Below, piece by piece: positions 51,392 through 61,851 of a DNA stretch of 64,000 bases. Position numbers and translations under genes: made by a program. The notes beneath the pieces were generated by a model. The model searched no databases and was not told the origin of the DNA. It saw only the letters and a list, made by a program, of their open reading frames with translations. The stretch's first letter is position 1. The number at the start of each line of letters is the position of its first letter. Origin of the DNA: Pantoea sp. alder81 (GTDB lineage Bacteria; Pseudomonadota; Gammaproteobacteria; Enterobacterales; Enterobacteriaceae); the NCBI RefSeq assembly GCF_020179835.1, contig NZ_JAIUDA010000002.1, forward strand, positions 682,001-746,000, given 5' to 3'.

Positions 51392-52900
51392 ATGGATACC
51401 TGGTCTTTTCTGATGCAAGGTTTTGCCGTTGCAATGACGCCGGAAAACCTCATGATCGCCCTCATTGGCTGCTTTATTGGTACCATTGTCGGCTTGCTGC
51501 CCGGACTCGGGCCCATTAACGGTGTCGCGATCCTGATGCCGCTGGCGTTTGCCCTGCACTTACCTGCTGAATCCGCGCTGATCCTGCTCGCCACGGTTTA
51601 TATTGGCTGCGAGTACGGCGGGCGTATCTCATCTATTCTCCTCAACGTGCCGGGCGATGCCGGAGCGATAATGACCGCGCTGGATGGTTATCCGATGGCG
51701 CAACAGGGGAAAGCTGGTGTCGCATTATCAATTTCGGCAGTGAGTTCGTTTATTGGATCCACTATCGCCATTCTCGGCATTATTCTCTTCGCCCCGATCC
51801 TGGCAAACTGGTCACTGGCCTTTGGCCCGGCAGAGTATTTCGCGCTGATGGTGTTCGCCATTGCCTGTCTGGGCAGCATGATGAGCCATAATCCGTTGAA
51901 GTCGTTTTTAGCCGCGCTGATTGGTTTGGGCATGGCCACCGTAGGCGTGGATGCCAACACCGGTGTGTATCGCTTCACCTTCGATAGCGTTCACCTCTCG
52001 GATGGCATCCAGTTTGTGGTCGTCGTCATTGGATTGTTCTCTGTCAGTGAAATACTGCTGATGCTGGAATCCACCAGCAGCGGTCAGAAAGTGGTTCGCG
52101 CCAGTGGCCGTATGATGTTCAATATGAAAGAAGCGGCGCAGGCAACAGGTGCCACCTTGCGTTCCTCCTTTATCGGCTTCTTTGTCGGTGTACTGCCAGG
52201 CGCAGGCGCGACCATCGCCAGTGCCATCGCTTATATGAGCGAGAAGAAAATCAGCGGCAGCGATCAGTTTGGTAAAGGCGATATTCGCGGCGTAGCGGCG
52301 CCTGAAGCGGCCAACAACGCCTCGGCTTGCGGCTCTTTTATTCCTATGTTGACGCTGGGTATTCCCGGTTCCGGCACTACAGCGGTGATGGTGGGTGCAC
52401 TGACGCTGTACAACATCACACCCGGTCCGGCGATGTTTACCGAACAGCCGGATATCGTCTGGGGTCTGATTGCGGCGCTGCTGATTGGTAACGTGATGCT
52501 GCTAATCATGAATATCCCGATGATCAACATCTTCGCCCGCATGCTAACCATCCCGCTGTGGTTCCTGGTGCCAGCCATTGCCGCGATCTCTGCGGTAGGC
52601 GTTTACGCCGTGCACAGTACCACTTTTGACCTGCTGCTGATGGTTGGATTGGGTATCTTTGGCTATATCCTGCGTAAAATGGATTTCCCGATGTCGCCGC
52701 TGATATTGGGCTTCGTGCTGGGAGAGATGCTGGAGCAGAACCTGCGCCGTGCGCTATCAATCAGTAATGGCAGTCTGCCAATTCTGTGGGAAAGCCTGAT
52801 CTGCAAAGTATTACTGGTGCTGGCGGTGGCCGTCCTGATCGTGCCGCCACTGTGGAAACGCTGGCGTCGTAAGCGTCTTAAACTGGCTGAAGCAGAATAA
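51392..52900 (+). CDS. tctA: Tripartite tricarboxylate transporter large membrane subunit
   Basis: Large membrane subunit that carries the substrate across the membrane, driven by an ion gradient. The 502 residues have about 12 helices and the signature glycine-rich motif GCFIGTIVGLLPGLGPINGV near residue 27, repeated in the second half as GFFVGVLPGAGATIASAIAY, and PEAANNASACGSFIPMLTLG. It follows tctB by 12 bp and is the last gene before a strong terminator. Confidence 0.95.
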   Translation: MDTWSFLMQGFAVAMTPENLMIALIGCFIGTIVGLLPGLGPINGVAILMPLAFALHLPAESALILLATVYIGCEYGGRISSILLNVPGDAGAIMTALDGYPMAQQGKAGVALSISAVSSFIGSTIAILGIILFAPILANWSLAFGPAEYFALMVFAIACLGSMMSHNPLKSFLAALIGLGMATVGVDANTGVYRFTFDSVHLSDGIQFVVVVIGLFSVSEILLMLESTSSGQKVVRASGRMMFNMKEAAQATGATLRSSFIGFFVGVLPGAGATIASAIAYMSEKKISGSDQFGKGDIRGVAAPEAANNASACGSFIPMLTLGIPGSGTTAVMVGALTLYNITPGPAMFTEQPDIVWGLIAALLIGNVMLLIMNIPMINIFARMLTIPLWFLVPAIAAISAVGVYAVHSTTFDLLLMVGLGIFGYILRKMDFPMSPLILGFVLGEMLEQNLRRALSISNGSLPILWESLICKVLLVLAVAVLIVPPLWKRWRRKRLKLAEAE

Positions 52901-52929
52901 ATCCCGTCCTGACGCGATTTCCCCACAAT

Positions 52930-52956
52930 GCCCCCGTGGATTTCCCGGGGGCTTTT
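52930..52956 (+). terminator. Terminator of tctCBA
   Basis: GCCCCCG, 9-base loop, CGGGGGC, then TTTT, 29 bp after the tctA stop. Confidence 0.85.
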
Positions 52957-53020
52957 GCTATCATATGGCCTCTTTTTTCCGGCGCACCCGGATCTGACTT
53001 CGTTTTTCAAGGATTCCGCC

Positions 53021-54052
53021 ATGCAACCTCTCAGCGGTCCCGGTGTGCCTGCGGGCGATCGTTCAACGCTCACTAATGCGACTGGCCCTACTCGTCCTGG
53101 CGGACCGGCGGGCGAACAGCCGCTCTCCCCTGCCCAGCGCACCACGCTGGAACGTCTGATTGTGCGCATCATGTCACTCAGTACATTAAAAGCCCCAGAA
53201 CTATGGGCTGGCGTACGCCATGAAGTGGGCGTAAAGAATGATGCTGAGCTGCAATCGCGCCATTTTCCGGCGGCCGAACAGCATTTGAATGGGCGTCTGA
53301 CACAGGTGCAAAACAGCCTTGCGACGCGCCAGCTGTTGCAACAGTTGCTGGAGAAGTTGCCGCAGGGCAATAATCGTCAGGCGGTGAGTGAATTTATCCG
53401 TCAGCAGTTTAACCAAACGGTGTTAAGTGCACTGTCGCAAGATCAACTGCGTCAGGTGCTGACCATGCTGCAAAATGGGCAGATGGCGATCCCACAACCG
53501 CAGCAGACGCGTGTGTCCGATCGCACCCTGTTGCCCGCTGAACAGCAATCGCTGAATCAACAGGTCACGCGCCTTGCCGCCACTACGGGTGAATCACCGG
53601 TCAAGCTGCTGACCGAAGCGCTGGAATTGGTCAATCTGAAGAGTGGCGATCCTATCCCGTCACGTCACTTCCCGTTACTGACGCAATATCTGCAGGTGCG
53701 CCAGACGCTGGGCCAACACAGTGCGCCCACCTTACAGATGCTGGAAACCTCGCTTAAACAGCCGCTGACACATGATGAACAGCGACTGCTGGAGGATTAC
53801 AGCCAGCAGCGTTTCCAGGCCACGCCGCAAACGATACTGACGCCCGCGCAAACGCAAGATCTCCTCAATTTGCTGTTCAGCCGTCGCGTCGAGAAAACGC
53901 TGGAGCAGCCGCACGCCGCCAGCGATCTGCGCCCGCAGCCGATCTGGTCGCCGTGGATCGAGATATTGCCGCGTCCACTGGCCCAGCGCCCGGCGCTGAC
54001 GTTAATCCTGGGCCTGGCGCTGTTCTTCTTTTTGCTGTGGCTGTTCCTGTAA
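53021..54052 (+). CDS. flk: Flagellar assembly regulator Flk
   Basis: Tail-anchored membrane protein that couples hook completion to late flagellar gene expression in Salmonella and E. coli. The 343-residue protein has a Pro/Gly-rich N-terminus (MQPLSGPGVPAGDRS), a large cytoplasmic helical part (SRHFPAAEQHLNGRL, LPQGNNRQAVSEFIRQQF, MAIPQPQQTRVSDRTLLPAE) and a single C-terminal membrane segment (LTLILGLALFFFLLWLFL). AAGGA lies 7 bp before the ATG at 53021; the longer frame is noncoding. It ends 1 bp before the convergent rhodanese stop. Confidence 0.93.
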   Translation: MQPLSGPGVPAGDRSTLTNATGPTRPGGPAGEQPLSPAQRTTLERLIVRIMSLSTLKAPELWAGVRHEVGVKNDAELQSRHFPAAEQHLNGRLTQVQNSLATRQLLQQLLEKLPQGNNRQAVSEFIRQQFNQTVLSALSQDQLRQVLTMLQNGQMAIPQPQQTRVSDRTLLPAEQQSLNQQVTRLAATTGESPVKLLTEALELVNLKSGDPIPSRHFPLLTQYLQVRQTLGQHSAPTLQMLETSLKQPLTHDEQRLLEDYSQQRFQATPQTILTPAQTQDLLNLLFSRRVEKTLEQPHAASDLRPQPIWSPWIEILPRPLAQRPALTLILGLALFFFLLWLFL

Positions 54053-54053
54053 T

Positions 54054-54497
54054 TTAGCAACCGCAGTGTGCGCCGGCAGTGGCTTGTGGCCATTCGCCCG
54101 GCGACGTTCCCCACGTCAACGGATGCCCATCGCGCTTCCAGAAGTCCAGTCCACCGATCAACTCTTTGACCTGAAATCCCAGCGAGGCCAGTTTCCATGC
54201 CGCTTTGGTTGAGCCGTTGCAGCCGATACCATCGCAGTAAGTGATGTACACCTTGCTGCGATCCAGCTGTGCAGTGGATTCGGCATTCATGGTGCGATGC
54301 GGAAACGAAACCGCTCCGGTAATGTGCCCCGCCTGATAAACCTCAGTGGATCGTGCATCGATCACCACAATCGCATTGATGCCTTGCGTCAGATCCTCTG
54401 CCAAATCCCAGGCATCGGTGTAATAACTCAGTTTGTGCTGCAGATACGCCACGCTTTCCTGAGGATCCACGGGTGGGAAAAGTAAGACTGATGACAT
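54054..54497 (-). CDS. Rhodanese-like domain protein
   Basis: Single rhodanese domain of 147 residues, possibly a sulfurtransferase. Residues about 33-135 show the fold (IVVIDARSTEVYQAGHITGA, SFPHRTM) and the active-site loop with Cys88 in YCDGIGCNGSTKAAWKL; a second Cys93 and two C-terminal cysteines (HCGC) are also present. It is divergent from the MocR-type gene by 86 bp with an inverted repeat between them, so that regulator may control it. The sulfur acceptor is unknown. Confidence 0.85.
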   Translation of the reverse strand: MSSVLLFPPVDPQESVAYLQHKLSYYTDAWDLAEDLTQGINAIVVIDARSTEVYQAGHITGAVSFPHRTMNAESTAQLDRSKVYITYCDGIGCNGSTKAAWKLASLGFQVKELIGGLDFWKRDGHPLTWGTSPGEWPQATAGAHCGC

Positions 54498-54534
54498 CGC
54501 ATTCTCCTTATGTAATTTTCCCTGAGTTTACGGC

Positions 54535-54562
54535 AAAGTGGTCTGCAATTTGATACCACTTT
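54535..54562. promoter_or_regulatory. Inverted repeat between rhodanese and MocR genes
   Basis: AAAGTGGT (54535-54542) and ACCACTTT (54555-54562) are perfect complements 12 bp apart, and a third ACCAC lies at 54579-54583 just before the MocR start. MocR regulators commonly bind repeats of this kind in the divergent gap they control. Confidence 0.55.
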
Positions 54563-54583
54563 CGCCACAGTAATAAGACCACC

Positions 54584-56020
54584 ATGCGCCACTCTTTTTT
54601 AGCACTGTTTAATCATGCGTCATCCGGCGGTTTGCGCGAGCGCTTATGCATTACGCTACGTCAGGCCATTACCAGCGGCCATTTGCACCATCAGCAACGC
54701 TTACCCTCCAGCCGTCAGTTAGCCGAAGATTTGTCATTGTCGCGGGTAACGGTGGAAGCCGCTTATGCGCAGTTAGAGAGCGAAGGCTATCTGGAGAGAC
54801 GAGGCGGCCAGGGCACTTTTGTATCGATTGCGATACCTGCGCGTGCAGTGACCACACCCGCACAGAATACACCTCGTTTCTCCCGACGCGGCGAGCAGAT
54901 CCTGGCGACAGGTGGCTGCCAGGATCCGCCTTTTCCACATGCGTTTGCCGCCGGTTCGCCTGAATTACGTGCCTTCCCGCATACGCATTGGCGCCGGATC
55001 AGCAACAGCGTGCAGCGTTCGCTGGGTAGCCAGGTGATGGGTTATGGCGATCCGCTGGGCTTTATGCCGCTACGTGAGGCGGTAGCGGATTATCTGGCGT
55101 TATCACGCGGTGTGCGCTGTGCTGCCGAACAGGTGGTGATCCTCACCAGTTCACAGCAGGCCTTGCAGTTAATGGCATTGATGTTGCTGGATGCCAATGA
55201 TGAAGTGTGGCTTGAGGAGCCTGGCTATCCCGGCGCGCGCAATGCGTTTCTCGCTGCGGGTGCACACTGCCGTGCGATGCCGCTGGATAGCGAAGGCGCG
55301 ATGCCATTAAAAGGACATGCCAGGCTGGTTTATCTGACGCCGGGACATCATTACCCCACTGGCACCGCGATGAGCCTTGCCCGCCGCCTGCAATGGCTCG
55401 ACTGGGCGCGCCAGCAGCAGAGTTGGTTGATTGAGGACGATTACGACAGTGAGTTTCATTATGACGATCGTCCGATTCCCGCCTTACAGGGATTGGAAAA
55501 TGATAGCCGGGTGATCTGCCTCGGCACTTTTTCCAAAACGCTCTTTCCCTCCCTGCGACTGGCGTGGATGGTGGTTCCGCCAGCGCTGGTTGATGCTGTC
55601 GGCAGTGCGCGCAGCATTCTGGATGGGCATAGCGCACTATTGCCACAAGCGATTACCGCCGAGTTTCTGCAACAGGGACACTTTGCCAGCCACCTGCGGC
55701 TGATGCGCCAGCTTTACCACAGCCGTCGCGATCGGTTACTGGAGCAGATCAACACGCGCCTGCAGCCCTGGCTGACGCCGATGCCGGCGTCTGGCGGGCT
55801 TCAGTTAACAGTAGGATTGCATCAGGGAGAGGAAGGGCCACTCACGCAGCAAGCGCAGGAAATCGGCCTGCTGTTGCCCCCTCTGTCGCCGCTGTATGCG
55901 GAAAGCCCGCCACAACCGGGATGGATGCTGGGCTTTGCTGCGCTGACACCGGGTGAGATTGTCAGCGCCTGCGATAAGTTGGTTACGCTGTTGTCGCGCT
56001 ACGCGCAAACGTCCAGGTGA
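54584..56020 (+). CDS. MocR-type GntR/aminotransferase transcriptional regulator
   Basis: Fusion of a GntR winged helix (residues about 12-82: [40 protein letters not shown]) to a fold-type I aminotransferase-like domain (about 115-475) that binds PLP as effector. Lys318 in [19 protein letters not shown] is the predicted PLP lysine, and [13 protein letters not shown] and [12 protein letters not shown] are typical. The 478 residues match the family. The ATG directly follows AAGACCACC with a poor ribosome binding site. Its target is probably the divergent rhodanese gene. The end overlaps the convergent yfcJ by 38 bp. Confidence 0.9.
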   Translation: MRHSFLALFNHASSGGLRERLCITLRQAITSGHLHHQQRLPSSRQLAEDLSLSRVTVEAAYAQLESEGYLERRGGQGTFVSIAIPARAVTTPAQNTPRFSRRGEQILATGGCQDPPFPHAFAAGSPELRAFPHTHWRRISNSVQRSLGSQVMGYGDPLGFMPLREAVADYLALSRGVRCAAEQVVILTSSQQALQLMALMLLDANDEVWLEEPGYPGARNAFLAAGAHCRAMPLDSEGAMPLKGHARLVYLTPGHHYPTGTAMSLARRLQWLDWARQQQSWLIEDDYDSEFHYDDRPIPALQGLENDSRVICLGTFSKTLFPSLRLAWMVVPPALVDAVGSARSILDGHSALLPQAITAEFLQQGHFASHLRLMRQLYHSRRDRLLEQINTRLQPWLTPMPASGGLQLTVGLHQGEEGPLTQQAQEIGLLLPPLSPLYAESPPQPGWMLGFAALTPGEIVSACDKLVTLLSRYAQTSR

Positions 56021-57164
56021 CGAGAATGCCCAACGCTGCGCAGCATGCGCCCGCCAGGTAGACCGAGCCATAGCCCAACGCGGTGGCGAGTAAACCGGTC
56101 AGTGGGCCACTGGCACCGTAAGCGATATCCTGGAAAGCGGAGAAGCCGCCCAGCGCCGTGCCACGAATTTGTGGTGAGACGCGTTTGATTACTTCGACGC
56201 CGAGCGCCGGGAAAATCAACGAGCAGCCGCAACCGGTTAGCGCGGCACCCACCAGCGCCATCCAGCCTGAAGTTGCGCAGGCCAGCACCAGCAAACCGGC
56301 GGTTTCCACCAGCAGCGAGACCATGGCTACGCGCACGCCACCGTGACGATCTGGCAAACCGCCAAAGAACACGCGCACCAATACAAAAGCACAGCCAAAT
56401 GCGGTCAGTGCAAAACCGGCGTTGCCCCAGTTTTCTGCGGCAAAATAGAGCGAGGTAAACGTCCCGATGACCGCAAATCCGGTTCCCTGCAACGCCAGCG
56501 CCATGCCGGGTTGGAAGATGGTTTTCACCACGCTGAACAGTGAAGGACGTTCGCCACCCACCACCGGCACTTTGCTAACCCAGCTATTGATCGCCAGCGA
56601 AAGCAATGGCAGCAGCAACGCAACGGCACCGAGCGCCGCAAATCCGCCATGTTGATTAATCAGCAAACCCAGCGGTGCGCCCGCCGCCAGCGATCCATAA
56701 ATCGCCATGCCGTTCCACGACATCACCAGTCCGGAACGTTTGCTTCCCACCAGCCCCATGCCCCAGGTGAGATTACCGGTGAGCAGCAGGCTTTCACCGA
56801 ATCCCAACAGTAAGCGCCCCACCGCCAGCAAGCCAAACTTGCCCCAGGGTGAAACCGGCAATAGCGCGGCCGCCAGATACGCCACGCCCACCAGCGCGAT
56901 AGCGATCATACCGTGTTGCGTGGTGAGCTTCGCGCCGTGCTGATCGGCTCGGCGTCCGGCAAAGCTGCGCGTCAGCAACGTGGCGAAGAATTGAATCCCC
57001 ACTGCGACGCCCACCATCAGGTTGCTCATCCCCAATTCCTGATGCACATAAAGTGGAATCACCGGCAGCGCCAGGCCTGCGGTTAAGTATGTGAGAAACA
57101 CCGCAAAGGATATGCAACCCAAAGGCAGCACAGATTGCGTCTGCGTATCTGCAGCCGTGGTCAT
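55983..57164 (-). CDS. yfcJ: MFS transporter YfcJ
   Basis: Major facilitator of the YhhS/YfcJ family, 393 residues with 12 predicted helices. It is close to E. coli YfcJ ([78 protein letters not shown]). Substrate is unknown; the related YhhS has been linked to arabinose and glyphosate export. I start at ATG 57162-57164 rather than 23 codons upstream, because the family begins there; AGGAG lies 11 bp before. Convergent overlap with the MocR gene. Confidence 0.92.
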   Translation of the reverse strand: MTTAADTQTQSVLPLGCISFAVFLTYLTAGLALPVIPLYVHQELGMSNLMVGVAVGIQFFATLLTRSFAGRRADQHGAKLTTQHGMIAIALVGVAYLAAALLPVSPWGKFGLLAVGRLLLGFGESLLLTGNLTWGMGLVGSKRSGLVMSWNGMAIYGSLAAGAPLGLLINQHGGFAALGAVALLLPLLSLAINSWVSKVPVVGGERPSLFSVVKTIFQPGMALALQGTGFAVIGTFTSLYFAAENWGNAGFALTAFGCAFVLVRVFFGGLPDRHGGVRVAMVSLLVETAGLLVLACATSGWMALVGAALTGCGCSLIFPALGVEVIKRVSPQIRGTALGGFSAFQDIAYGASGPLTGLLATALGYGSVYLAGACCAALGILVTWTFARSATTA

Positions 57165-57330
57165 GGTGGTATGAACTCCTTGTTCAGAGCGTGCACGACA
57201 GGCAATAAACCCACATACGCGCACGTCCGGCATTCAGACGAAAACGGGTTGTTTGGTTCATAATGTGCACAAACGATTATTTTATTTCAGGAAAGATGGG
57301 AAGAGTGTAGGCAAGCCGCAGGGGAAATGT

Positions 57331-57363
57331 CAAAAACAACAGGGGCCGGATAGACCGGCCCCT
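57331..57363 (-). terminator. Terminator of fabB
   Basis: AGGGGCCGG, 5-base loop, CCGGCCCCT, followed on the minus strand by GTTGTTTTTG. It begins 21 bp past the fabB stop. Confidence 0.9.
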
Positions 57364-57383
57364 GGAAAACGGTGATCACGAGA

Positions 57384-58604
57384 TTAAGCTGGCAGCTTAC
57401 GCATGGTCAGGGTGGCGTTGGTGCCGCCGAAACCGAAGCTGTTGGACATCACGGTGGTCAGCGCTTTTTCAGTTGGCTGCGTCACGATGTTCAGGCCTTT
57501 ACCGGCTTCATCAATTTCATCAATGTTGATGCTTGGTGCGATAAAGCTGTGCTCCAGCATCAGTAAGGTGTAGATCGCTTCCTGCACGCCCGCCGCACCC
57601 AGTGAGTGACCGGTCATGGCTTTGGTGGCAGAGATGTACGGCGAGTTATCACCAAACACTTCGCGAATCGCACCCAGTTCTTTCACATCACCGACTGGCG
57701 TAGAAGTGCCGTGGGTGTTGAGGTAATCGATTGGGGTATCAACGCCGTTCATCGCCATCTTCATGCAACGTACTGCGCCTTCGCCTGATGGAGCAACCAT
57801 GTCAGCACCGTCAGAAGTCGCGCCGTAGCCAACGATTTCTGCATAGATGTGCGCGCCACGTGCCAGAGCATGCTCCAGCTCTTCTACCACCACCATACCG
57901 CCGCCGCCTGCGATCACGAAACCATCACGGTTCGCATCGTACGTACGGGAAGCTTTCTCTGGTGTTTCGTTGTATTTGGTGGACAGTGCGCCCATCGCAT
58001 CGAACTCACAGGCCATTTCCCAGCTCAGCTCTTCGCCGCCGCCAGCAAACACGATGTCCTGTTTGCCCAACTGAATCTGCTCAACCGCATTACCGATGCA
58101 GTGCGCTGAAGTCGCACACGCAGAGCTGATTGAGTAGTTCACACCGTGGATTTTAAACGGGGTTGCCAGACACGCTGACACACCTGAACCCATGGCTTTG
58201 GTCACCACATAAGGGCCGACCGCTTTCAGGCCACGCGGGCCACGCATCGCATCGGCACCGAATACCTGATAACGTGGCGAGCCACCGCCTGAACCGGCAA
58301 TCAGACCCACGCGTGGGTTGTTCTGATATTGCTCGTCAGTCAGACCGGAATCCTGAATCGCTTCTGCCATAGACAGGTAAGCGTAGATTGAAGCATCACT
58401 CATGAAACGCACGATTTTGCGATCGATGAGCCCGTTGGTATCCAGTTTGACGTTGCCCCATACGTGGCTGCGCATACCGATATCTCTCATCTCTTCAGAG
58501 AAGGTGATACCTGAACGGCCTTCACGCAGAGAAGCCAGCACTTCTTGCTGGTTATTACCAATGCTGGAAACGATACCCAGGCCAGTAATCACTGCACGTT
58601 TCAT
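57384..58604 (-). CDS. fabB: 3-oxoacyl-[acyl-carrier-protein] synthase I
   Basis: Condensing enzyme for fatty acid elongation, essential for unsaturated fatty acids. The 406 residues match E. coli FabB. The catalytic set is Cys163 ([13 protein letters not shown]), His in [11 protein letters not shown] and His in [14 protein letters not shown], with the conserved Lys in ATKAMTG. It is divergent from mnmC, and the 155-bp gap carries a FabR-type palindrome. Confidence 0.98.
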   Translation of the reverse strand: MKRAVITGLGIVSSIGNNQQEVLASLREGRSGITFSEEMRDIGMRSHVWGNVKLDTNGLIDRKIVRFMSDASIYAYLSMAEAIQDSGLTDEQYQNNPRVGLIAGSGGGSPRYQVFGADAMRGPRGLKAVGPYVVTKAMGSGVSACLATPFKIHGVNYSISSACATSAHCIGNAVEQIQLGKQDIVFAGGGEELSWEMACEFDAMGALSTKYNETPEKASRTYDANRDGFVIAGGGGMVVVEELEHALARGAHIYAEIVGYGATSDGADMVAPSGEGAVRCMKMAMNGVDTPIDYLNTHGTSTPVGDVKELGAIREVFGDNSPYISATKAMTGHSLGAAGVQEAIYTLLMLEHSFIAPSINIDEIDEAGKGLNIVTQPTEKALTTVMSNSFGFGGTNATLTMRKLPA

Positions 58605-58648
58605 TCAATAGTCCTCATTCCACTTCTTTTGGATTGACGTGCACTCTA

Positions 58649-58664
58649 GCTTACAGTTGTAAGC
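58649..58664 (-). promoter_or_regulatory. FabR-type operator upstream of fabB
   Basis: GCTTACAGTTGTAAGC is a palindrome of 7-bp arms around GT, 45 bp before the fabB start, matching the type of site bound by the unsaturated-fatty-acid repressor FabR. The adjacent minus-strand GATCGGACTTGTTC resembles the FadR activation site of E. coli fabB. Both rest on recall of the E. coli promoter. Confidence 0.6.
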
Positions 58665-58759
58665 CGAACAAGTCCGATCAGCCATTTCCTTTTGTAAATT
58701 TGCGTCATGTCACGGCAGTCGTTAAAATCGCGCCACTGCCTGAAAAACGAGCCTTTCCC

Positions 58760-60772
58760 GTGAAATTAGCCCCGGTTGAACACGCGCAATTAAACTGGAA
58801 TGATCAGGGTACACCTGTTTCCCGAGCATTCGACGACGTCTATTTCTCCAACGACAATGGGTTGGAGGAGACGCGCTATGTCTTCCTCAATGGCAACCAA
58901 ATTCCTGTCCGTTTTGCTCAACATTCACGCGATATTTTTATTGTCGCAGAAAGCGGTTTTGGGACTGGTCTGAACTTTCTTACCCTGTGGCAAGCGTTCG
59001 ATCGCTTCTGCAGTGAACATCCCGAGGCGACACTTAAGCGCCTGCACTTTATTAGCTGCGAAAAATTCCCACTGACGCAAACCGATCTGATTGCTGCACA
59101 TGCGCACTGGCCTGAGCTGGCGCACTGGGCCGAACAATTACAGCAACAGTGGCCACAGGCGCTGCCGGGTTGCCAGCGTTTACTGTTCAACAACGGTAAA
59201 GTCACGCTCGATCTCTGGCTCGGTGATATTAACGCGCTAATTAATACCTTTGATGACAGTCTTAACGCGCAAGTCGATGCGTGGTTTTTAGATGGTTTTG
59301 CGCCGTCTAAAAATCCGGAGATGTGGACGCCGGGACTGTTTGCCGCTATGGCACGTCTGGCTCGGCCGGGTGGGACGCTGGCGACCTTCACCTCGGCAGG
59401 TTTTGTCCGTCGGGGATTACAGGAAGCGGGCTTTAGCGTGACTAAGTGCAAAGGTTTTGGTCACAAACGTGAAATGCTAACGGGCGTAATGGAGCAGGCA
59501 TCTGCCCTGCCCCACAGCCAACCGTGGTACGCCCGCCCTGCGGCTCGCACTCAGGAAGTGGCGCTGATTGGCGGTGGCGTGGCAAGTGCCGTACTGGCAC
59601 TGGCGCTGTTGCGTCGTGGCTGGAAGGTCACGCTTTACTGCGCTGATGCAGCACCTGCATTGGGCGCATCGGGCAATCGTCAGGGCGCACTTTATCCGTT
59701 GCTCAATCAGCACGACCCTGCCCTCGCCACCTTCTTCCCTGCGGCGTTCACCTTTGCCCGCCGCCTGTATGATCAGCTACCGGTGATGTTTGAACACCAC
59801 TGGAGTGGTGTGCTGCAACTCGGCTGGGACAGCAAAAGTGCCGATAAGATCGCTCAGATGCTGGAGATGGGATTGCCGCATGATGTGGCGTACGGCGTGA
59901 ATAAGGAAGACGCGCAGCAGTTAGCGGGCGTCGATACTGGCTGCGGTGGCATTTTCTATCCGCAAGGCGGCTGGCTCTCTCCGTCGCAACTGACCAGCAA
60001 CCTGTTGGAGCACGCGCAAACGCTGGGTTTACGCCTGCACTGGCTACATCGCGTCACCACGCTGGAAACGACGACTGAGGGCTGGTCCCTCAACTTCAGC
60101 GAACAGCCCTCGGTAAATCATCAGCAAGTGGTGCTCGCTAATGGCCATGCGCTGCTGGAGATTGAGCAGAGCAAAGATCTGCCCGTTTACGCGGTGGCGG
60201 GTCAGGTCAGTCATGTACCGACCAATCCTGAGCTGGGCGCGTTAAATACCGTGCTGTGCTACGACGGCTATCTCACGCCGGTGAGCCGGAATTTCAACAC
60301 TCACTGCATCGGGGCCAGCTACCACCGTGGCGACACTACAACCGATTTCCGTGCTGACGACCAGCAGGAAAACCGCCAGCGCCTGGTGAACTGTCTGCCG
60401 GATGCAGAGTGGCCGCAGCAAGTGGATATCAGTGATAACGAGGCGCGAGTCGGTGTGCGCTGCGCCACGCGCGATCACTTACCGATGAGTGGCAGCGCGC
60501 CCGATTACACCGCAACGCTAACGCAATACGCCGATCTGCCGGAGCAGCGTGCAAGTGGTGAAAGCATTGCCGATGCACCGATTCATGCTGGTTTATTTGT
60601 GCTGGGTGCGCTGGGTTCGCGCGGCTTGTGCAGCGCGCCGCTGGCAGCGGAAGTGTTGGCGGCACAGATGAGTGGCGAGCCACAACCGCTGGATATCACC
60701 ACGCTGGCGGCAATGAATCCGAATCGTTACTGGGTAAGGAAGTTGCTGAAAGGAAAGAAAGCGGGACGCTAA
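58760..60772 (+). CDS. mnmC: Bifunctional tRNA (mnm5s2U34) modification enzyme MnmC
   Basis: Completes the wobble modification of tRNA. The C-terminal FAD domain ([19 protein letters not shown] near residue 270, then to the end) removes the carboxymethyl group, and the N-terminal SAM domain ([54 protein letters not shown]) methylates the amine. I start at GTG 58760, giving 670 residues like E. coli (668) and the conserved [20 protein letters not shown] near the start; the 42-codon extension upstream runs through the fabB promoter. Confidence 0.94.
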   Translation: MKLAPVEHAQLNWNDQGTPVSRAFDDVYFSNDNGLEETRYVFLNGNQIPVRFAQHSRDIFIVAESGFGTGLNFLTLWQAFDRFCSEHPEATLKRLHFISCEKFPLTQTDLIAAHAHWPELAHWAEQLQQQWPQALPGCQRLLFNNGKVTLDLWLGDINALINTFDDSLNAQVDAWFLDGFAPSKNPEMWTPGLFAAMARLARPGGTLATFTSAGFVRRGLQEAGFSVTKCKGFGHKREMLTGVMEQASALPHSQPWYARPAARTQEVALIGGGVASAVLALALLRRGWKVTLYCADAAPALGASGNRQGALYPLLNQHDPALATFFPAAFTFARRLYDQLPVMFEHHWSGVLQLGWDSKSADKIAQMLEMGLPHDVAYGVNKEDAQQLAGVDTGCGGIFYPQGGWLSPSQLTSNLLEHAQTLGLRLHWLHRVTTLETTTEGWSLNFSEQPSVNHQQVVLANGHALLEIEQSKDLPVYAVAGQVSHVPTNPELGALNTVLCYDGYLTPVSRNFNTHCIGASYHRGDTTTDFRADDQQENRQRLVNCLPDAEWPQQVDISDNEARVGVRCATRDHLPMSGSAPDYTATLTQYADLPEQRASGESIADAPIHAGLFVLGALGSRGLCSAPLAAEVLAAQMSGEPQPLDITTLAAMNPNRYWVRKLLKGKKAGR

Positions 60773-60776
60773 GTTG

Positions 60777-60798
60777 ACGGGGCGAGCGATCGCCCCGT
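60777..60798. terminator. Perfect hairpin between mnmC and yfcL
   Basis: ACGGGGCGA, loop GCGA, TCGCCCCGT with 9-bp arms, 4 bp after the mnmC stop and 4 bp before the convergent yfcL stop. No T run follows, so termination may be Rho-aided or the hairpin may protect both 3' ends. Confidence 0.6.
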
Positions 60799-60802
60799 GC
60801 TA

Positions 60803-61084
60803 TCAGGCCGTTTGACGTGCCTGCTGGAACAAGTTATCCCACATGCCAATCACCAGCGCCTGATCGCGAGGCGACAGTTCACCCGCTGCAATCGCTTTTT
60901 GCAGACTGTTCGTCACATGAATCTGCAGCGCTTCTGGCGTATGCTCACCCGTGATTTCAACCTCAGCCACCGCCAGGGTCAGATGACCACGCAGATAGCC
61001 ACCGGCAAACAACTCGTCGTCACTGGCGTGATCAACCATATCGTCAATCAATGCCAGGATGCGGGATTCGAATTCTACGATCAT
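60803..61084 (-). CDS. yfcL: YfcL family protein
   Basis: Conserved 93-residue protein of unknown function, close to E. coli YfcL ([58 protein letters not shown]). It is acidic and helical with no signal peptide. I start at ATG 61082-61084 with AAGGAA 9 bp upstream; the in-frame extension lies in the intergenic repeat. It is followed on the same strand side by epmC upstream. Confidence 0.92.
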   Translation of the reverse strand: MIVEFESRILALIDDMVDHASDDELFAGGYLRGHLTLAVAEVEITGEHTPEALQIHVTNSLQKAIAAGELSPRDQALVIGMWDNLFQQARQTA

Positions 61085-61101
61085 CGTCTTGTTCCTTATT
61101 G

Positions 61102-61220
61102 CCCTTGATACTTCGCGCCACGACTGCGTTGGCTTCACGCTCTTACCCCGTTCGCGCTAGTTACCGTCCGGGGGTTCGTTCATTCGCCATCATGCTGCAA
61201 CGCGGGTTACTTTGGGTCAT
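61102..61220. repeat. Palindromic intergenic repeat between yfcL and epmC
   Basis: Shares TGATACTTC, CTGCGTTGGCT, ACCCCG, TAGTTAC, GGGGGTTCGTTCATTCGCC, TGCTGCAAC and TTTGGGT with the copies at 41022-41144 and, inverted, 34821-34940. The central hairpin is degraded. It nearly fills the 154-bp gap between the two genes. Confidence 0.7.
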
Positions 61221-61238
61221 TAATAATATGTTTGCGAA

Positions 61239-61784
61239 TCACAGATCTTCCGGCCACGGGAAGTGTGCCGCCGTCAGCGCTGGCGTAGCGTAATAGCTGG
61301 CTAACGCATCAATAAAACGTGCCGGACGTGCCGGGATGCCCTGCTCAAAATAAGTCATTACCTGAGCATGGACCTTACGCTGGAACGCGATGCGATCGGG
61401 TTCACAATCTCCTTCGAGGTTGTCACAACTGACATTGAAGGGAAAGCCCGCTGCAACACAGAACAGCCACTCCAGCGCCTGCGGTTTAATCTCAACCGAT
61501 TCAAACTGATTCTGCGTTTGCGCATCCCGCCCATCCGGGCAGTACCAATAACCAAAATCCACCAGCTTGCGACGCGCTTCACCGGCAATACACCAGTGAG
61601 AAATTTCGTGCAGCGCGCTGGCGTAGAAGCCGTGAGCAAACACCACGCGGTTCCACGGCGATTCCTCATCCGCTGGAAGATAAATAGGTTCGTCATCGCC
61701 TTTAATTAGACGGGTCTGAAAATCTTCAACAAAGCAGCCATCAAAAATATCCACCAGCTGCTGGTAATGATGTTTTCTACTCAT
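61239..61784 (-). CDS. epmC: Elongation factor P hydroxylase EpmC
   Basis: Hydroxylates the beta-lysylated lysine of elongation factor P, the last step of EF-P modification after EpmA and EpmB. The 181 residues match E. coli EpmC (YfcM). The metal-site motif is His59-Glu60-x-x-His63 in ASALHEISHWCIAGEAR, with GYWYCPDGRDAQTQNQFE and CVAAGFPFNVSCDNLEGD. It lies downstream of yfcA on the same strand, 67 bp away. Confidence 0.95.
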   Translation of the reverse strand: MSRKHHYQQLVDIFDGCFVEDFQTRLIKGDDEPIYLPADEESPWNRVVFAHGFYASALHEISHWCIAGEARRKLVDFGYWYCPDGRDAQTQNQFESVEIKPQALEWLFCVAAGFPFNVSCDNLEGDCEPDRIAFQRKVHAQVMTYFEQGIPARPARFIDALASYYATPALTAAHFPWPEDL

Positions 61785-61851
61785 AATATTTTAATCTTTA
61801 AAAAAATTATCGCCATTGTCGCACTGGCAGCCGTTCTTGACGAGTGTTGCT

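Noticed and set aside
58634..58759. N-terminal extension of mnmC by 42 codons
   Set aside because: It would translate the fabB operator region and is absent from known MnmC proteins.
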